A stretch of 21,746 bases of DNA from an uncultured Actinomycetes bacterium (GCA_903847495.1 CAINDT010000067.1:1-21746); one strand, 5' to 3'; numbered from the stretch's first letter, positions 5,402 to 13,701 are shown. The notes: generated by a model not told the origin, from the letters alone. Program-made: numbers and translations.

Positions 5402-6853
5402 GTGGATGGGATCCTGATTCCGATTGCGGGCATTGTCGCGGCCTTGGGCGTGGCGCTGCTCCTGACCACGGGCGCGACGCCGCTGCGCGTGGCGGGCGCC
5501 GTGCTGGCAGGTGCTGGCGGCGTGCCGCTCGTCCTGTCGCGGACGTCGCAGGCCCAGGAACTGCTCGACCGCCCCGCGCTGCTTGGCGTCGGCGTCGTCG
5601 CCGGCGTCGTCGCGCTCGCCGTGCTGACGCTGGTGTTCATGCGGTACCCCTGGCTCGTGCCGCCGATCGCGCTGGTGATCGGCCTGCGCATCCCACTGCG
5701 CACGCCGCCGAGCCCGACCGACCATCTCCTGCCGCTCTACCTCGTGCTGGCCGCCGGCACGATCGCGCTGGTGCTGCGATCGCTCCGCGGGAACGGCCCA
5801 CCCACCCGGCTCGGCTACGTCGGCTACGCCCTGGCCGCGTACGTGGTGATCGCCGCCGCCAGCCTGGCCTGGACCGCCGATCGCGACGCCACCGCGTACG
5901 CCGTCGTCGCCTTCACCCTGCCGCTCGGCCTGCTGGCGGCACTGACCGGCACGCTCCTGCCTCTGCCGCCGCTGACGAAAGTCCTGCCCTGGCTGCTGAT
6001 CGCCGCGGCCACGATCCTCGCACTCGTCGCGATCTGGCAGTGGCAGACGCAGGAGATCTTCTGGAACGAGAAGCTGATGCGCACGAACGCCTACGGCGGG
6101 TTCTTCCGCACCAACTCGCTGCTGTTCGATCCAAGCCTGTTCGGTCGCGTCGAGGCGCTTGCGCTGGTCACGATCGTCGGTCTGCTCGCGCTCGCCCGCC
6201 CCCGCAAGCTGCTCATCCTGCCGGCGCTCGCCGCCATCCCGATCTTCCTCGGGCTGGCGACCTCGTACTCGCAGTCGTCCCTGCTCGCGCTGTGCGTCGG
6301 CATCCTGGTGATTGCGTGCGTGGTGTGGCGCTGGAAGGCGGTGATCGGCATCGGCGCGATCATCGTGATCGTCGCGATCGGGGCGCTCGCAACGCCGCAG
6401 GGTCGTGATCTGCTCCACGAGCCAGCGCAGAAGGCGTCGAGTGCGCGGCTCGGCCTCGTGCAGCGTTCGATCGACCTGTTCGAGGCCCATCCGATCGAGG
6501 GCAGTGGTCTCGGTGCGTTCGCGACCGCCACCGACAAGCGCAAGGCGGCGCCCCACAACGTGATCGCGGGCACGGCGGCCGAGCTCGGCATCCTCGGCGC
6601 GCTCGCGCTGCTCGCCGTGCTGCTCAGCGTCCTGTGGGCGATTCGCCACCGCCGGCCCGACGCCGACCGGCCTACGCACATCATCCTGGCAGCGCTCTTC
6701 GCGACCATCCTCGCGCACGCGCTGTTCTACGACACCTTCTTCGCCGACCCGTCGACCTGGGTGATTGCCGCCCTGCTCGCCGCCGGCGCCGGGCTCGTGC
6801 CCCTCGAGACGGAGCCGGAGCCCGGCGAGTGGATCGCGAGGCGTGGACTGTGA
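5402..6853 (+). CDS. O-antigen ligase / polysaccharide polymerase-like membrane protein
   Basis: A 483-aa polytopic membrane protein with roughly ten or more hydrophobic segments. The signature is in the large extracytoplasmic loop and following helix: EGSGLGAFATATDK (residues 366-379), then PHN (384-386, conserved His385) and AAELGILGALALL. This matches the Wzy_C/WaaL pattern (GxGxG...HN...E.G..G) of O-antigen ligases and Wzy polymerases, which transfer or polymerise undecaprenyl-linked glycans at the outer face of the membrane. The acceptor cannot be told from sequence. GTG 5402 is chosen because it is the first start after the ctaA stop and directly precedes the first membrane helix; the open frame continues far upstream only as an antisense/out-of-frame shadow. 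It overlaps the next gene by 4 nt (GTGA). Confidence 0.82.
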   Translation: MDGILIPIAGIVAALGVALLLTTGATPLRVAGAVLAGAGGVPLVLSRTSQAQELLDRPALLGVGVVAGVVALAVLTLVFMRYPWLVPPIALVIGLRIPLRTPPSPTDHLLPLYLVLAAGTIALVLRSLRGNGPPTRLGYVGYALAAYVVIAAASLAWTADRDATAYAVVAFTLPLGLLAALTGTLLPLPPLTKVLPWLLIAAATILALVAIWQWQTQEIFWNEKLMRTNAYGGFFRTNSLLFDPSLFGRVEALALVTIVGLLALARPRKLLILPALAAIPIFLGLATSYSQSSLLALCVGILVIACVVWRWKAVIGIGAIIVIVAIGALATPQGRDLLHEPAQKASSARLGLVQRSIDLFEAHPIEGSGLGAFATATDKRKAAPHNVIAGTAAELGILGALALLAVLLSVLWAIRHRRPDADRPTHIILAALFATILAHALFYDTFFADPSTWVIAALLAAGAGLVPLETEPEPGEWIARRGL

Positions 6854-8175
6854 CGCTGTCGCGCGAGCGCCTCGGCCTGGCCTTGCTGGGCACCCTGATC
6901 GGCCTCGTGCTGATCAACGTCCCGTGGCTCGGTGGCGATGCGTGGGCCTTCCGCGCTCCCGAAGCGGTGACCAACGGCCTGCTCGGCCCGCTCGTCCGCG
7001 CAGCGGGCGGCGAGTGGGATCTCGGCGTGGTGCGCGCACCTGCCTTGCTCGCCGGCGTGCTCGTCGCCGTCCTCGCGATCGTGCTGCCGTCGCGCGAGCC
7101 GCTGCGCCGCGCGCTGCTGATCATCGCCACCGTCGGCGTCGTGGCAGCGCTGCTCGTACCCGCGACGCTCCTGCAGGTGGGCCTGCGCGAGGGCACCTCG
7201 CCGTGGTTCCACACGAACGATGCCGCGTACCAGGTGGAGCTCGCCGGCGAACGCATCATCCGCGGTGACAACCCGTACGGCTTCGACTACACGGGCACCG
7301 GACTCGAGCGCTTCTACTCGCTCGACGGCACGCCCGTGACCGACGGCCGCGTCGAGACGGTGGCACTGCAGCACCTCGCGTACTTCCCCGGCCTGCCCGT
7401 GCTCGGCGCCGTCAGCGCGGCGCTGCCGGGCCCGCTCGGCGATGTGCGCATCCTGATGCTCCTGTTCGCCCTCGCGCTGATCCCTGCAGCATTGCTGCTG
7501 CCCGGGCCGCTCGAGCTGCGCCTCGGTGCCGGCGCCCTGCTGGCTGCCAACCCGCTGCTCCTGCGCAGCACGTGGTTCGGCATCCTCGACGCGCCGGTGC
7601 TGCTGGCGCTCGTGCTGGCGTTCGCGCTCGCGCTGAAGGGGCGCTGGGGGTGGACGGGCGCGCTCGTCGCTCTCGCACTCGTGGAGAAGCAGTACGCCTT
7701 CGTCGCGATCCCGGTCCTCGCCGTCGCCGCCTGGCAGGCCGGCGGCCGCGACGCGCTCGTCCGCGCAGGAGCCTGGCTCGTCGGCGTCACCGCTGTCGTC
7801 GTCTTGCCCTTTCTGCTGTGGGGACCAAGCGCGTTCATCGACGACACCCTCGTCTACGGCACCAGCGCGTACCGCATCGTCGGCTACGGGCTGAGCGGCA
7901 TCCTGGTCGACCTCGGCGTCATCGCGCGCGACGGCGCGTACCCCTTCATCGTGCTTGCGCTGATCATCTGGCTGCCACTCACGCTGCTCGCGCTGCGCCG
8001 CCAGTGGCGCGCACCGGCGCCGTGGCGCGCCGCACTCGGCTTCGCCCTGTCGTTCCTGATCCTCGCGTGGATCGCGCGGTACTTCCAGACCTCTGGGTTC
8101 GTGTATCCGTTGGCCGGCCTGATCCTGGCCGCCGCGATCGCACTCGCCCCCACCTTTGCGAAGGATGACGCCTGA
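6850..8175 (+). CDS. GT-C-like membrane glycosyltransferase (GT87/DUF2029-like)
   Basis: A 441-aa membrane protein with about ten to twelve hydrophobic segments. The first large loop contains HTNDAAYQVELAGERI (Asp124) and RGDNPYG (138-144). An acidic residue early in that loop plus a G-[DE]-NPY motif is typical of polyprenyl-phosphate-sugar-dependent GT-C enzymes such as mycobacterial-type mannosyl/arabinosyltransferases. It probably moves a lipid-linked sugar on the outside of the membrane, but the sugar is unknown. Its GTG start overlaps the stop of the ligase-like gene (GTGA at 6850-6853), and its stop overlaps the next ATG (TGATG), so the three genes are translationally coupled. With the rml genes downstream it suggests a surface-glycan locus. 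The GT family assignment is by motif impression only. Confidence 0.7.
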   Translation: MTLSRERLGLALLGTLIGLVLINVPWLGGDAWAFRAPEAVTNGLLGPLVRAAGGEWDLGVVRAPALLAGVLVAVLAIVLPSREPLRRALLIIATVGVVAALLVPATLLQVGLREGTSPWFHTNDAAYQVELAGERIIRGDNPYGFDYTGTGLERFYSLDGTPVTDGRVETVALQHLAYFPGLPVLGAVSAALPGPLGDVRILMLLFALALIPAALLLPGPLELRLGAGALLAANPLLLRSTWFGILDAPVLLALVLAFALALKGRWGWTGALVALALVEKQYAFVAIPVLAVAAWQAGGRDALVRAGAWLVGVTAVVVLPFLLWGPSAFIDDTLVYGTSAYRIVGYGLSGILVDLGVIARDGAYPFIVLALIIWLPLTLLALRRQWRAPAPWRAALGFALSFLILAWIARYFQTSGFVYPLAGLILAAAIALAPTFAKDDA

Positions 8176-8801
8176 TGCACACGCCGCTGCTGCTCGCCCG
8201 CCACGGCCAAGCCACCAGCGGTCCCGACCACCGTTGGACCGCCGAGGACCCGCTCACTGACCTCGGCCTGCGCCAGGCGCAGGACCTCGGCCGCGCGGTT
8301 GCGACCCGCTCGCCACGACCCGATCGCATCGTCGCCAGCCCCGCCGTGCGCGCCCAGCAGACCGCCCAGGCCTGCGCCGACGCGCTCGGCCTACCGATCG
8401 AGACCGACGCGCGACTGATGGAGTTCGGCAGCGGCGCGCTGAGTCCCTTCACGCTCGCCGAGATGATCGAGCTCGCGCCGTACGACGACATCTGGCATCC
8501 GCACGACGCCGCCTGGGACGGCGAGACGATCGGCGCCTTCTACCAGCGCACCGGCGAGGCCGCAGAGGCGATCTGGCAGGCGGGCGGCAACCCGCTCGTC
8601 GTATCGCATGCCGGCACCACCCAGGGGCTGCTGCGCTGGTCGATGCAGATCGCGCCGGACGCGCCCGACTCGTTCTCCCTGTTCGTCGGCAATGCGAGCC
8701 TCACCGAGGTTGTGGTGCGTGTCGACCGCCACGGCCGCCGTCGCGCCGACCTGAAGCGCCTCGGCGCGACGGATCATCTCTCCACCGCAACGGACATCTG
8801 A
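8175..8801 (+). CDS. Histidine phosphatase family protein (phosphoglycerate mutase-like)
   Basis: A 208-aa soluble protein. ARHGQA (residues 8-13) holds the RHG motif with phospho-accepting His10. Arg59 lies in SPAVRAQQTA, Glu83 in LMEFGSG, and the second catalytic His145 in VVSHAGTTQG. This is the complete active site of the histidine phosphatase clan. The substrate cannot be read from sequence; small branch-2-like members act on sugar phosphates, nucleotides or cobalamin/glycan intermediates. Its ATG (8175) overlaps the stop of the GT-C gene, so it is translated with the membrane glycan genes and may process one of their phosphorylated intermediates (inference). It ends 28 nt before the next gene, which has its own -10 box. 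Confidence 0.85.
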   Translation: MHTPLLLARHGQATSGPDHRWTAEDPLTDLGLRQAQDLGRAVATRSPRPDRIVASPAVRAQQTAQACADALGLPIETDARLMEFGSGALSPFTLAEMIELAPYDDIWHPHDAAWDGETIGAFYQRTGEAAEAIWQAGGNPLVVSHAGTTQGLLRWSMQIAPDAPDSFSLFVGNASLTEVVVRVDRHGRRRADLKRLGATDHLSTATDI

Positions 8802-8815
8802 CACCGGGCGTCTGG

Positions 8816-8821
8816 TAGCGT
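8816..8821 (+). promoter_or_regulatory. -10 box of the FadR-type regulator, leaderless
   Basis: TAGCGT ends 8 nt before ATG 8830, and there is no Shine-Dalgarno sequence between them. Spacing fits a transcript that starts at the initiation codon. Confidence 0.45.
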
Positions 8822-8829
8822 CGGCGGCG

Positions 8830-9591
8830 ATGGCAGACGGCATGGACCCCCCGCTCGGCGAGGAGCTCTCGGGCGTCTTCGCACCGGTGCGCACCGCCAA
8901 CGCCTTCGAGCAGACGGTCGAGCGCCTCGGCCGCGCGATCCGCATGGGCCTCCTCGCGCCCGGCGAGCAGCTGCCGAGCGAGCGTGACCTCGCCCAGCAC
9001 TTGGCGCTATCGCGCTCGACCGTGCGCGAGGCGCTGCGCGTGCTGCAGGAGTCGGGCTACCTCGAGGCGCGCCGCGGTCGTGGCGGCGGCACGTTCGTCT
9101 GCGAGACCCTCCCGTCCGACGAGGACCGGCCGCCCGAGGACGGTGTCCGCGATCTCCGCGGCGAGGAGCTCGCGGCACTGCTGCGCTACCGCCGCATCCT
9201 CGAGACCGGGGCCGCCGAGCTGGCCGCCGAGCGCTCCACGGCCGCCGAGCGTGAGCGCCTCGCCGAACTCGTCGACGAGATGGGCGGCTATCACCTGTCC
9301 GACTACGGCACGTACCGCGGCATCGACTCGCGTTTCCACATCGCGCTGGCCTCGATCGCCGGCTCGCCCGACCTCGTCACAGCGGTGACTGACACGCAGG
9401 CGGCGCTGAGCGATGTCCTCAACGCCGTGCCACGCTCCGAGGAGTCGATGATCAACTCCCAGGCCCAGCATCGACGCATCCTGGCGGCGCTGGAGGCCCG
9501 CGATCGCGATGCGGCGCGAGTGGCCATGCGCGAGCACCTCGAAGGTATCGAGCACCTGCTCACGGTCCTGCTGCCGACGGGCGGCGCATAG
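8830..9591 (+). CDS. FadR-subfamily GntR transcriptional regulator
   Basis: A 253-aa DNA-binding regulator. The N-terminal winged helix (about residues 27-92) contains LLAPGEQLPSERDLAQHL and LSRSTVREALRVLQESGYLE, ending in the GRGGGTFV wing. The all-helical FCD effector domain (about 115-245) has the expected metal ligands Asp166, His170, His214 and His236 (DSRFH, QAQHRR, MREHLEG), so a metal-assisted carboxylate ligand is likely. Family members sense fatty acyl-CoA, lactate, glucarate and similar acids; the ligand here is unknown. It stands alone between the glycan genes and the rml operon, all in the same direction, with a probable leaderless promoter. It may regulate its neighbours or act elsewhere; no operator was identified. 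Confidence 0.9.
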   Translation: MADGMDPPLGEELSGVFAPVRTANAFEQTVERLGRAIRMGLLAPGEQLPSERDLAQHLALSRSTVREALRVLQESGYLEARRGRGGGTFVCETLPSDEDRPPEDGVRDLRGEELAALLRYRRILETGAAELAAERSTAAERERLAELVDEMGGYHLSDYGTYRGIDSRFHIALASIAGSPDLVTAVTDTQAALSDVLNAVPRSEESMINSQAQHRRILAALEARDRDAARVAMREHLEGIEHLLTVLLPTGGA

Positions 9592-9614
9592 CGCCGCAGA
9601 CCGCGCCAGCCCTG

Positions 9615-9620
9615 TAGTCT
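9615..9620 (+). promoter_or_regulatory. -10 box of the rml operon, leaderless
   Basis: TAGTCT ends 7 nt before ATG 9628, with no ribosome-binding site in the 36-nt gap after the regulator gene. The likely transcript starts at the ATG and covers rmlA-rmlC-rmlD-rmlB-nucS. Confidence 0.5.
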
Positions 9621-9627
9621 TGCGGCA

Positions 9628-10698
9628 ATGGACGTCAAGGGACTGGTCTTGTCGGGTGGCGCAGGTACGCGTCTGCGTCCCATCACCCACACGCGCGCCA
9701 AGCAGCTCGTGCCGGTCGCGGGCAAGCCCGTGCTGTTCTACGGGCTCGAGGCGATGGCCGAGGCCGGCATCAAGCAGGTCGGCATCATCATTGGCGACAC
9801 CGGTGACGAGATCCGCGCCGCGGTCGGCGATGGCTCGCAGTTTGGTCTCGAGGTCACCTTCATTCCGCAGGATGCGCCGCGCGGCCTGGCCCACGCCGTC
9901 CTCACCGCCGAGGAATTCATTGGCGACAGCGCCTTCTGCATGTACCTCGGCGACAACCTCCTGCGCGATGGCGTCGCGGGCTTTGTCGACGAGTTCCGCG
10001 CCGGCGATGCCGACGCGATGATCCTGCTCCAGCACGTGCCGAACCCGTCCGAGTACGGCGTCGCCGAGCTAGACGCAAGCGGTGCCGTCAAGCAGCTCGT
10101 CGAGAAGCCGAAGGAGCCGAAGAGCGACCTCGCGCTCGTCGGCGTGTACCTCTTCACGAGCTCGATCTTCGCCGCCGCGAAGAAGCTCGAGCCCTCGTGG
10201 CGCGGCGAGTACGAGATCACCGATGCCATCCAGGGCCTCGTCGATAGCGGCCTGCGCGTCGAGCCGCACGTCGTGACCGGCTGGTGGAAGGACACAGGGC
10301 AGCTCGCCGACATGCTCGAGGCCAATCGTCTCGTACTCGACGCGATCGACTCCGACATCCAGGGCGAGGTCATCGACAGCAAGATCGAGGGCCGCGTCGT
10401 GATCCAGGCCGGCGCCACCGTCGAGCGCTGCCACATCCGCGGCCCCGTGGTGATCTGCTCGGGCGCGACCGTCCGCGACGCGTACATCGGTCCGTACTCG
10501 GCGATCTCCGAGGACGCGCACGTCGAGCGCGCCGAGATGGAGCACGCGATCCTGCTGGAGCGCTCCAGCATCATCGGGATCGACACGCGCATTGAGGACT
10601 CGCTGATCGGCGCCGATTGCCAGATCCGCCGCTCCGACGCCATCCGCTCCGCGAACCGGCTGCTGGTCGGCGACGGCTCGCGCATCGAGATCCTGTGA
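9628..10698 (+). CDS. rmlA: Glucose-1-phosphate thymidylyltransferase, long form
   Basis: A 356-aa enzyme that makes dTDP-glucose from glucose-1-phosphate and dTTP, the first step to dTDP-L-rhamnose. The nucleotide-binding loop is LSGGAGTRLRPIT (residues 8-20) with Lys25 in AKQLVPVAGKPV; YLGDN (about 109-113) holds the metal-binding Asp. Residues from about 242 to the end form a left-handed beta-helix with hexapeptide-like repeats (VVIQAGATVERCHIRGPVVI...). This makes it the long RmlA type common in Actinobacteria and Archaea (StrD-like), about 60 residues longer than enterobacterial RmlA. Its TGA overlaps the GTG of rmlC (GTGA at 10695-10698). A -10 box 7 nt upstream makes it the first gene of the operon. 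Confidence 0.93.
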   Translation: MDVKGLVLSGGAGTRLRPITHTRAKQLVPVAGKPVLFYGLEAMAEAGIKQVGIIIGDTGDEIRAAVGDGSQFGLEVTFIPQDAPRGLAHAVLTAEEFIGDSAFCMYLGDNLLRDGVAGFVDEFRAGDADAMILLQHVPNPSEYGVAELDASGAVKQLVEKPKEPKSDLALVGVYLFTSSIFAAAKKLEPSWRGEYEITDAIQGLVDSGLRVEPHVVTGWWKDTGQLADMLEANRLVLDAIDSDIQGEVIDSKIEGRVVIQAGATVERCHIRGPVVICSGATVRDAYIGPYSAISEDAHVERAEMEHAILLERSSIIGIDTRIEDSLIGADCQIRRSDAIRSANRLLVGDGSRIEIL

Positions 10699-11204
10699 GC
10701 CCCACGCCGCAGACCACGCCGATCGACGGCGCGCTCCTCGTGCCGCTAACCAAGCACGAGGACAGCCGTGGCTGGTTTCTCGAGGCCCGTAAGGAGTCGT
10801 GGTTCCGCGAGCTCGGCGGCAAGCCCAGCATGCAGACGAACATCGTCTACTCGCGCCAGGGCGTGATCCGCGGCCTGCACTTCCACGAGCTCGGGCAGGA
10901 CGACCTCTTCTTCTGCGCGCAGGGCATGGTCCGCGTCGTGCTGTTTGACCGCCGCGAGGACTCGCCGACGCACGGCACCGCCTGGAGCATCGACATCGGC
11001 GACGACAACCCGTGTGCTGTCTACGTGCCTGGTCGGACTGCGCACGGCTACGAGTCGCTGACGGACTGCCTCTTCTGCTACCACGTCACGCACGAGTACA
11101 ACCCCGACGACGAGAACACGTTCCCGTGGAACGACGAGCGCGTCGTGCACCTCTGGTCGACCGACTCGCCGATCCTCTCCGCCCGGGACGTGATGGACGG
11201 ATGA
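10695..11204 (+). CDS. rmlC: dTDP-4-dehydrorhamnose 3,5-epimerase family protein, atypical active site
   Basis: A 169-aa cupin-fold protein in the right place of the operon to epimerise dTDP-4-keto-6-deoxyglucose at C3 and C5. It keeps SRGWFLE (24-30), RGLHFH (59-64, with the expected catalytic His62 and substrate Arg59), FDRREDSPTHG (84-94), VPGRTAHGYESL (111-122) and YNPDDE (135-140, catalytic Tyr135). The lysine normally found in the Q-x-K-L segment after RGLHFQ appears to be replaced: the sequence here is GQDDLFF (67-73). RGLHFQ has also become RGLHFH. It could therefore be a divergent true RmlC or an epimerase with altered specificity. The GTG start at 10695 overlaps the rmlA stop; an upstream in-frame ATG at 10617 would only translate the antisense-like leader inside rmlA. 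Confidence 0.85.
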   Translation: MSPTPQTTPIDGALLVPLTKHEDSRGWFLEARKESWFRELGGKPSMQTNIVYSRQGVIRGLHFHELGQDDLFFCAQGMVRVVLFDRREDSPTHGTAWSIDIGDDNPCAVYVPGRTAHGYESLTDCLFCYHVTHEYNPDDENTFPWNDERVVHLWSTDSPILSARDVMDG

Positions 11205-12031
11205 CCGTGCTCGTCACGGGTGCGGGCGGCCAGGTCGGCCGCGCCGCCCTGCGCGAGCTGGGCGACCGCGGCATCGGCCTGCGGCACGCCGAGCTGGATG
11301 TCACCGACGCCGCTGCCGTCATGGCCGCTGTCGACGAGCACCACCCCGAGCTGATCCTGCACGCCGCCGCGTGGACCGACGTCGATGGCGCCGAGACCGA
11401 TCGCGAGGGCGCGACGCGCGCCAACGTCGATGCCAACCGCCACGTCGCCGCGGCTGCCAAGGCCGTCGGCGCGCGCCTCGTCACGCTGTCGACTGACTTC
11501 GTCTTCGACGGCGCCAAGCGCGAGCCGTACCTCGAGTCCGACGCGGTCGGTCCGCTCTCCTTCTACGGCGAGACGAAGCTGCTCGGCGAGCGTGCCGCGC
11601 TCGAGACGCATCCGGAGGGCACGTGGGTCGTGCGCACCGCCTGGGTCTACGACGAGGAGGGCACGAACTTCCCGCGGCTGATCCTGCGCCTCGCCGAGAC
11701 CCGCGACACCCTGCGGGTCGTCGAGGACCAGAGCGGCAGCCCGACCTACGCCGGGCATCTCGCCCCGCTGCTGCTCGCCCTGCCCGATCAGGTGCCACCG
11801 GGCATCCGCCATATCGCCGGCTCCGGCGCTGCCACGCGTCGCGAGTGGGCCGAGGCCGTGCTCGCTGCCGCCGGTCGCAGCACGGTCGTGGAGGGTGCTA
11901 CCAGCGACGAGTTCCCCACCCCCGCCCAGCGCCCGGCGTACTCCGTGCTCGCCTCCGAGCACGCGGACACGCCCGTGCTGCCGCCGTGGCGCGTCGGCGT
12001 GGAGGCCTGCATGGCAGGATTCGTGGCGTGA
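11201..12031 (+). CDS. rmlD: dTDP-4-dehydrorhamnose reductase
   Basis: A 276-aa short-chain dehydrogenase that performs the last step to dTDP-L-rhamnose using NAD(P)H. The cofactor loop is VTGAGGQVG (residues 5-13, GxxGxxG). HAAAWTDVDGAE (54-65) and the catalytic STDFVFDG (97-104) with Y122-x3-K126 (YGETK) are all intact. ATG 11201 overlaps the rmlC stop (ATGA), and its own stop overlaps the rmlB GTG (GTGA at 12028-12031). The start at 11201 begins exactly at the Rossmann strand, supporting it over upstream alternatives. Confidence 0.93.
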   Translation: MTVLVTGAGGQVGRAALRELGDRGIGLRHAELDVTDAAAVMAAVDEHHPELILHAAAWTDVDGAETDREGATRANVDANRHVAAAAKAVGARLVTLSTDFVFDGAKREPYLESDAVGPLSFYGETKLLGERAALETHPEGTWVVRTAWVYDEEGTNFPRLILRLAETRDTLRVVEDQSGSPTYAGHLAPLLLALPDQVPPGIRHIAGSGAATRREWAEAVLAAAGRSTVVEGATSDEFPTPAQRPAYSVLASEHADTPVLPPWRVGVEACMAGFVA

Positions 12032-13035
12032 AGAAGATCCTCGTCTCCGGCGGCTGCGGGTTCATCGGGTCGCACCTCGTGCGGCGCCTGCTGCGCGAGC
12101 ATCCCGACCTGCACGTCGTCAACATCGACCTGCTGACGTACGCGGGTCGCCCGGAGAACGTCGCCGACCTCGCCGACGATCCCCGCTACACGTTCGTCCA
12201 CGGCGATATCAGCAATGCTGACGACGTCGCGCGTGCCGCCGAGGGCTGCACGGGCATCATCAACGTCGCCGCCGAGAGCCACGTGGATCGCTCGATCATG
12301 GGCGGCGACGAGTTCGTCACGACGAACGTCTTCGGCACCAAGCGTCTGCTCGACCACGCCCGCCAGCACGAGCTGCGGTACCTCCAGGTCTCGACCGACG
12401 AGGTCTACGGCGACGTCGACGCCCCGCACCGCTCCAAGGAGGGCGACCCGCTGCACGGGTCGAGCCCGTACGCCGCCTCGAAGGCCGCCGGCGACCTGCT
12501 CGTGCTCTCGTACGCGCGCACGTTCGGCCTGAACGCGTCGATCACCCGCGGCTCGAATACGTACGGTCCGTACCAGTTCCCCGAGAAGCTGATCCCGCTG
12601 TTCACGACGAACGCGTTCGACGGCAAGGACCTCCCGCTCTACGGCGACGGCATGCAGGTGCGCGAGATGCTGTTCGTGGAGGATCACTGCTCCGCCATCG
12701 ACCTCGTCTTCCACGCGGGCCAGGCCGGAGAGGCCTACAACGTCGGTGCCGAGCACGAGGTGCCGAACATCGAGACGGCGCGCAAGATCATCGAGCTGAC
12801 GGGTGCCGATCCGACCACGCTGAAGAGCGTCGCCGACCGCCCCGGCCACGACCGCCGCTACGCGCTCGACTGCTCGAAGCTGCGGGGTATCGGTTGGGAG
12901 CGCAAGACCGACTTCGACACGGGCCTCGCGCTGACGGTTGAGTGGTTCCGCGAGAACCGCGCCTGGTGGGAGGCGATCAAGAGCGGCGAGGCCTTCGCCG
13001 ACTACGCCTCGAAGAACTACGGCTCGCGCAGCTAG
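12028..13035 (+). CDS. rmlB: dTDP-glucose 4,6-dehydratase
   Basis: A 335-aa extended short-chain dehydrogenase converting dTDP-glucose to dTDP-4-keto-6-deoxyglucose with bound NAD+. Motifs are GGCGFIGSH (residues 8-16, GxxGxxG), NVAAESHVDRSI (79-90), STDEVYG (122-128, with the catalytic Thr123-Asp124-Glu125) and Y148-x3-K152 (PYAASK). The DEVYG acidic pair separates true dehydratases from epimerases. GTG 12028 overlaps the rmlD stop and lies right before the first strand. The gene order A-C-D-B, with every junction overlapping by 4 nt, indicates one tightly coupled operon. Confidence 0.95.
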   Translation: MKKILVSGGCGFIGSHLVRRLLREHPDLHVVNIDLLTYAGRPENVADLADDPRYTFVHGDISNADDVARAAEGCTGIINVAAESHVDRSIMGGDEFVTTNVFGTKRLLDHARQHELRYLQVSTDEVYGDVDAPHRSKEGDPLHGSSPYAASKAAGDLLVLSYARTFGLNASITRGSNTYGPYQFPEKLIPLFTTNAFDGKDLPLYGDGMQVREMLFVEDHCSAIDLVFHAGQAGEAYNVGAEHEVPNIETARKIIELTGADPTTLKSVADRPGHDRRYALDCSKLRGIGWERKTDFDTGLALTVEWFRENRAWWEAIKSGEAFADYASKNYGSRS

Positions 13036-13038
13036 CCC

Positions 13039-13701
13039 GTGCGCGTCCTCGTCGCCCGCTGCTCGATCGGGTACTCGGGTCGCCTGACGACGCGCCTCGC
13101 CAGCGGCGATCGCATCATCATCTTCAAGGACGACGGCTCCGTCTGCGTGCACGGCCCGAAGGGCTTCAAGCCGATCAACTACATGTCCGGACCGACCGCG
13201 CTGACGGAGGAGGACGGCCTGATCACCGTGCGCCGCCCCGAGACCGGCGAGACGCTGATGATCGAGGTCGAGCAGGTCATCGCCGACGACGCCCACGGCC
13301 TCGAGGACACCGCGGTGCTGGAGCGCGAGGGCCGCGAGCTTGAGATTCACGCGCTGCTCGAGCGTGCGCCCGACCTGATCGAGGAGGGCCTCGAGATCCT
13401 TGAGCGCGAGCGCGCCACCGACGTCGGCCCGGTCGACTTCCTGGCGAAGGACACCGAGGGTCGCATCGTGCTCGTCGAAGTGAAGCGCGTGAAGGCCGTC
13501 GTCGCCGCCGTGGAGCAGGTCGTGCGCTACCGCGAGCACATCGAGAAGGACGCCGCCTACGCGGGTGCCCGCGCGCTCGTCGTGGCCCCCGAGTTCGCCC
13601 CCCAGGCCCGCAAGCTGGCCGAGCGCCGCAACGTGGAGTGCGTCGTGCTCGACGTGGCCGCGCTCTACGCGGGGACCGAGCAAGATCCCACGCTCTTCTA
13701 G
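13039..13701 (+). CDS. nucS: Mismatch-specific endonuclease NucS/EndoMS
   Basis: A 220-aa protein matching NucS, the nuclease of the non-canonical, MutS/MutL-independent mismatch repair of many Actinobacteria and Archaea. The N-terminal DNA-binding half starts MRVLVARCSIGYSGRLTTRL and includes KGFKPINYMSGP (41-52). The RecB-like nuclease half has GPVDFLAKD (130-138, Asp133), VLVEVKR (144-150, Glu147 and Lys149) and VEQVVRY (158-164, Gln160): the complete metal-dependent catalytic set. The last residues QDPTLF resemble a sliding-clamp-binding motif, as known at the NucS C-terminus. The GTG start lies 3 nt after the rmlB stop, so it is probably the last gene of the rml transcript, an odd functional pairing. 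A GC-rich hairpin follows 12 nt after its stop. Confidence 0.93.
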   Translation: MRVLVARCSIGYSGRLTTRLASGDRIIIFKDDGSVCVHGPKGFKPINYMSGPTALTEEDGLITVRRPETGETLMIEVEQVIADDAHGLEDTAVLEREGRELEIHALLERAPDLIEEGLEILERERATDVGPVDFLAKDTEGRIVLVEVKRVKAVVAAVEQVVRYREHIEKDAAYAGARALVVAPEFAPQARKLAERRNVECVVLDVAALYAGTEQDPTLF

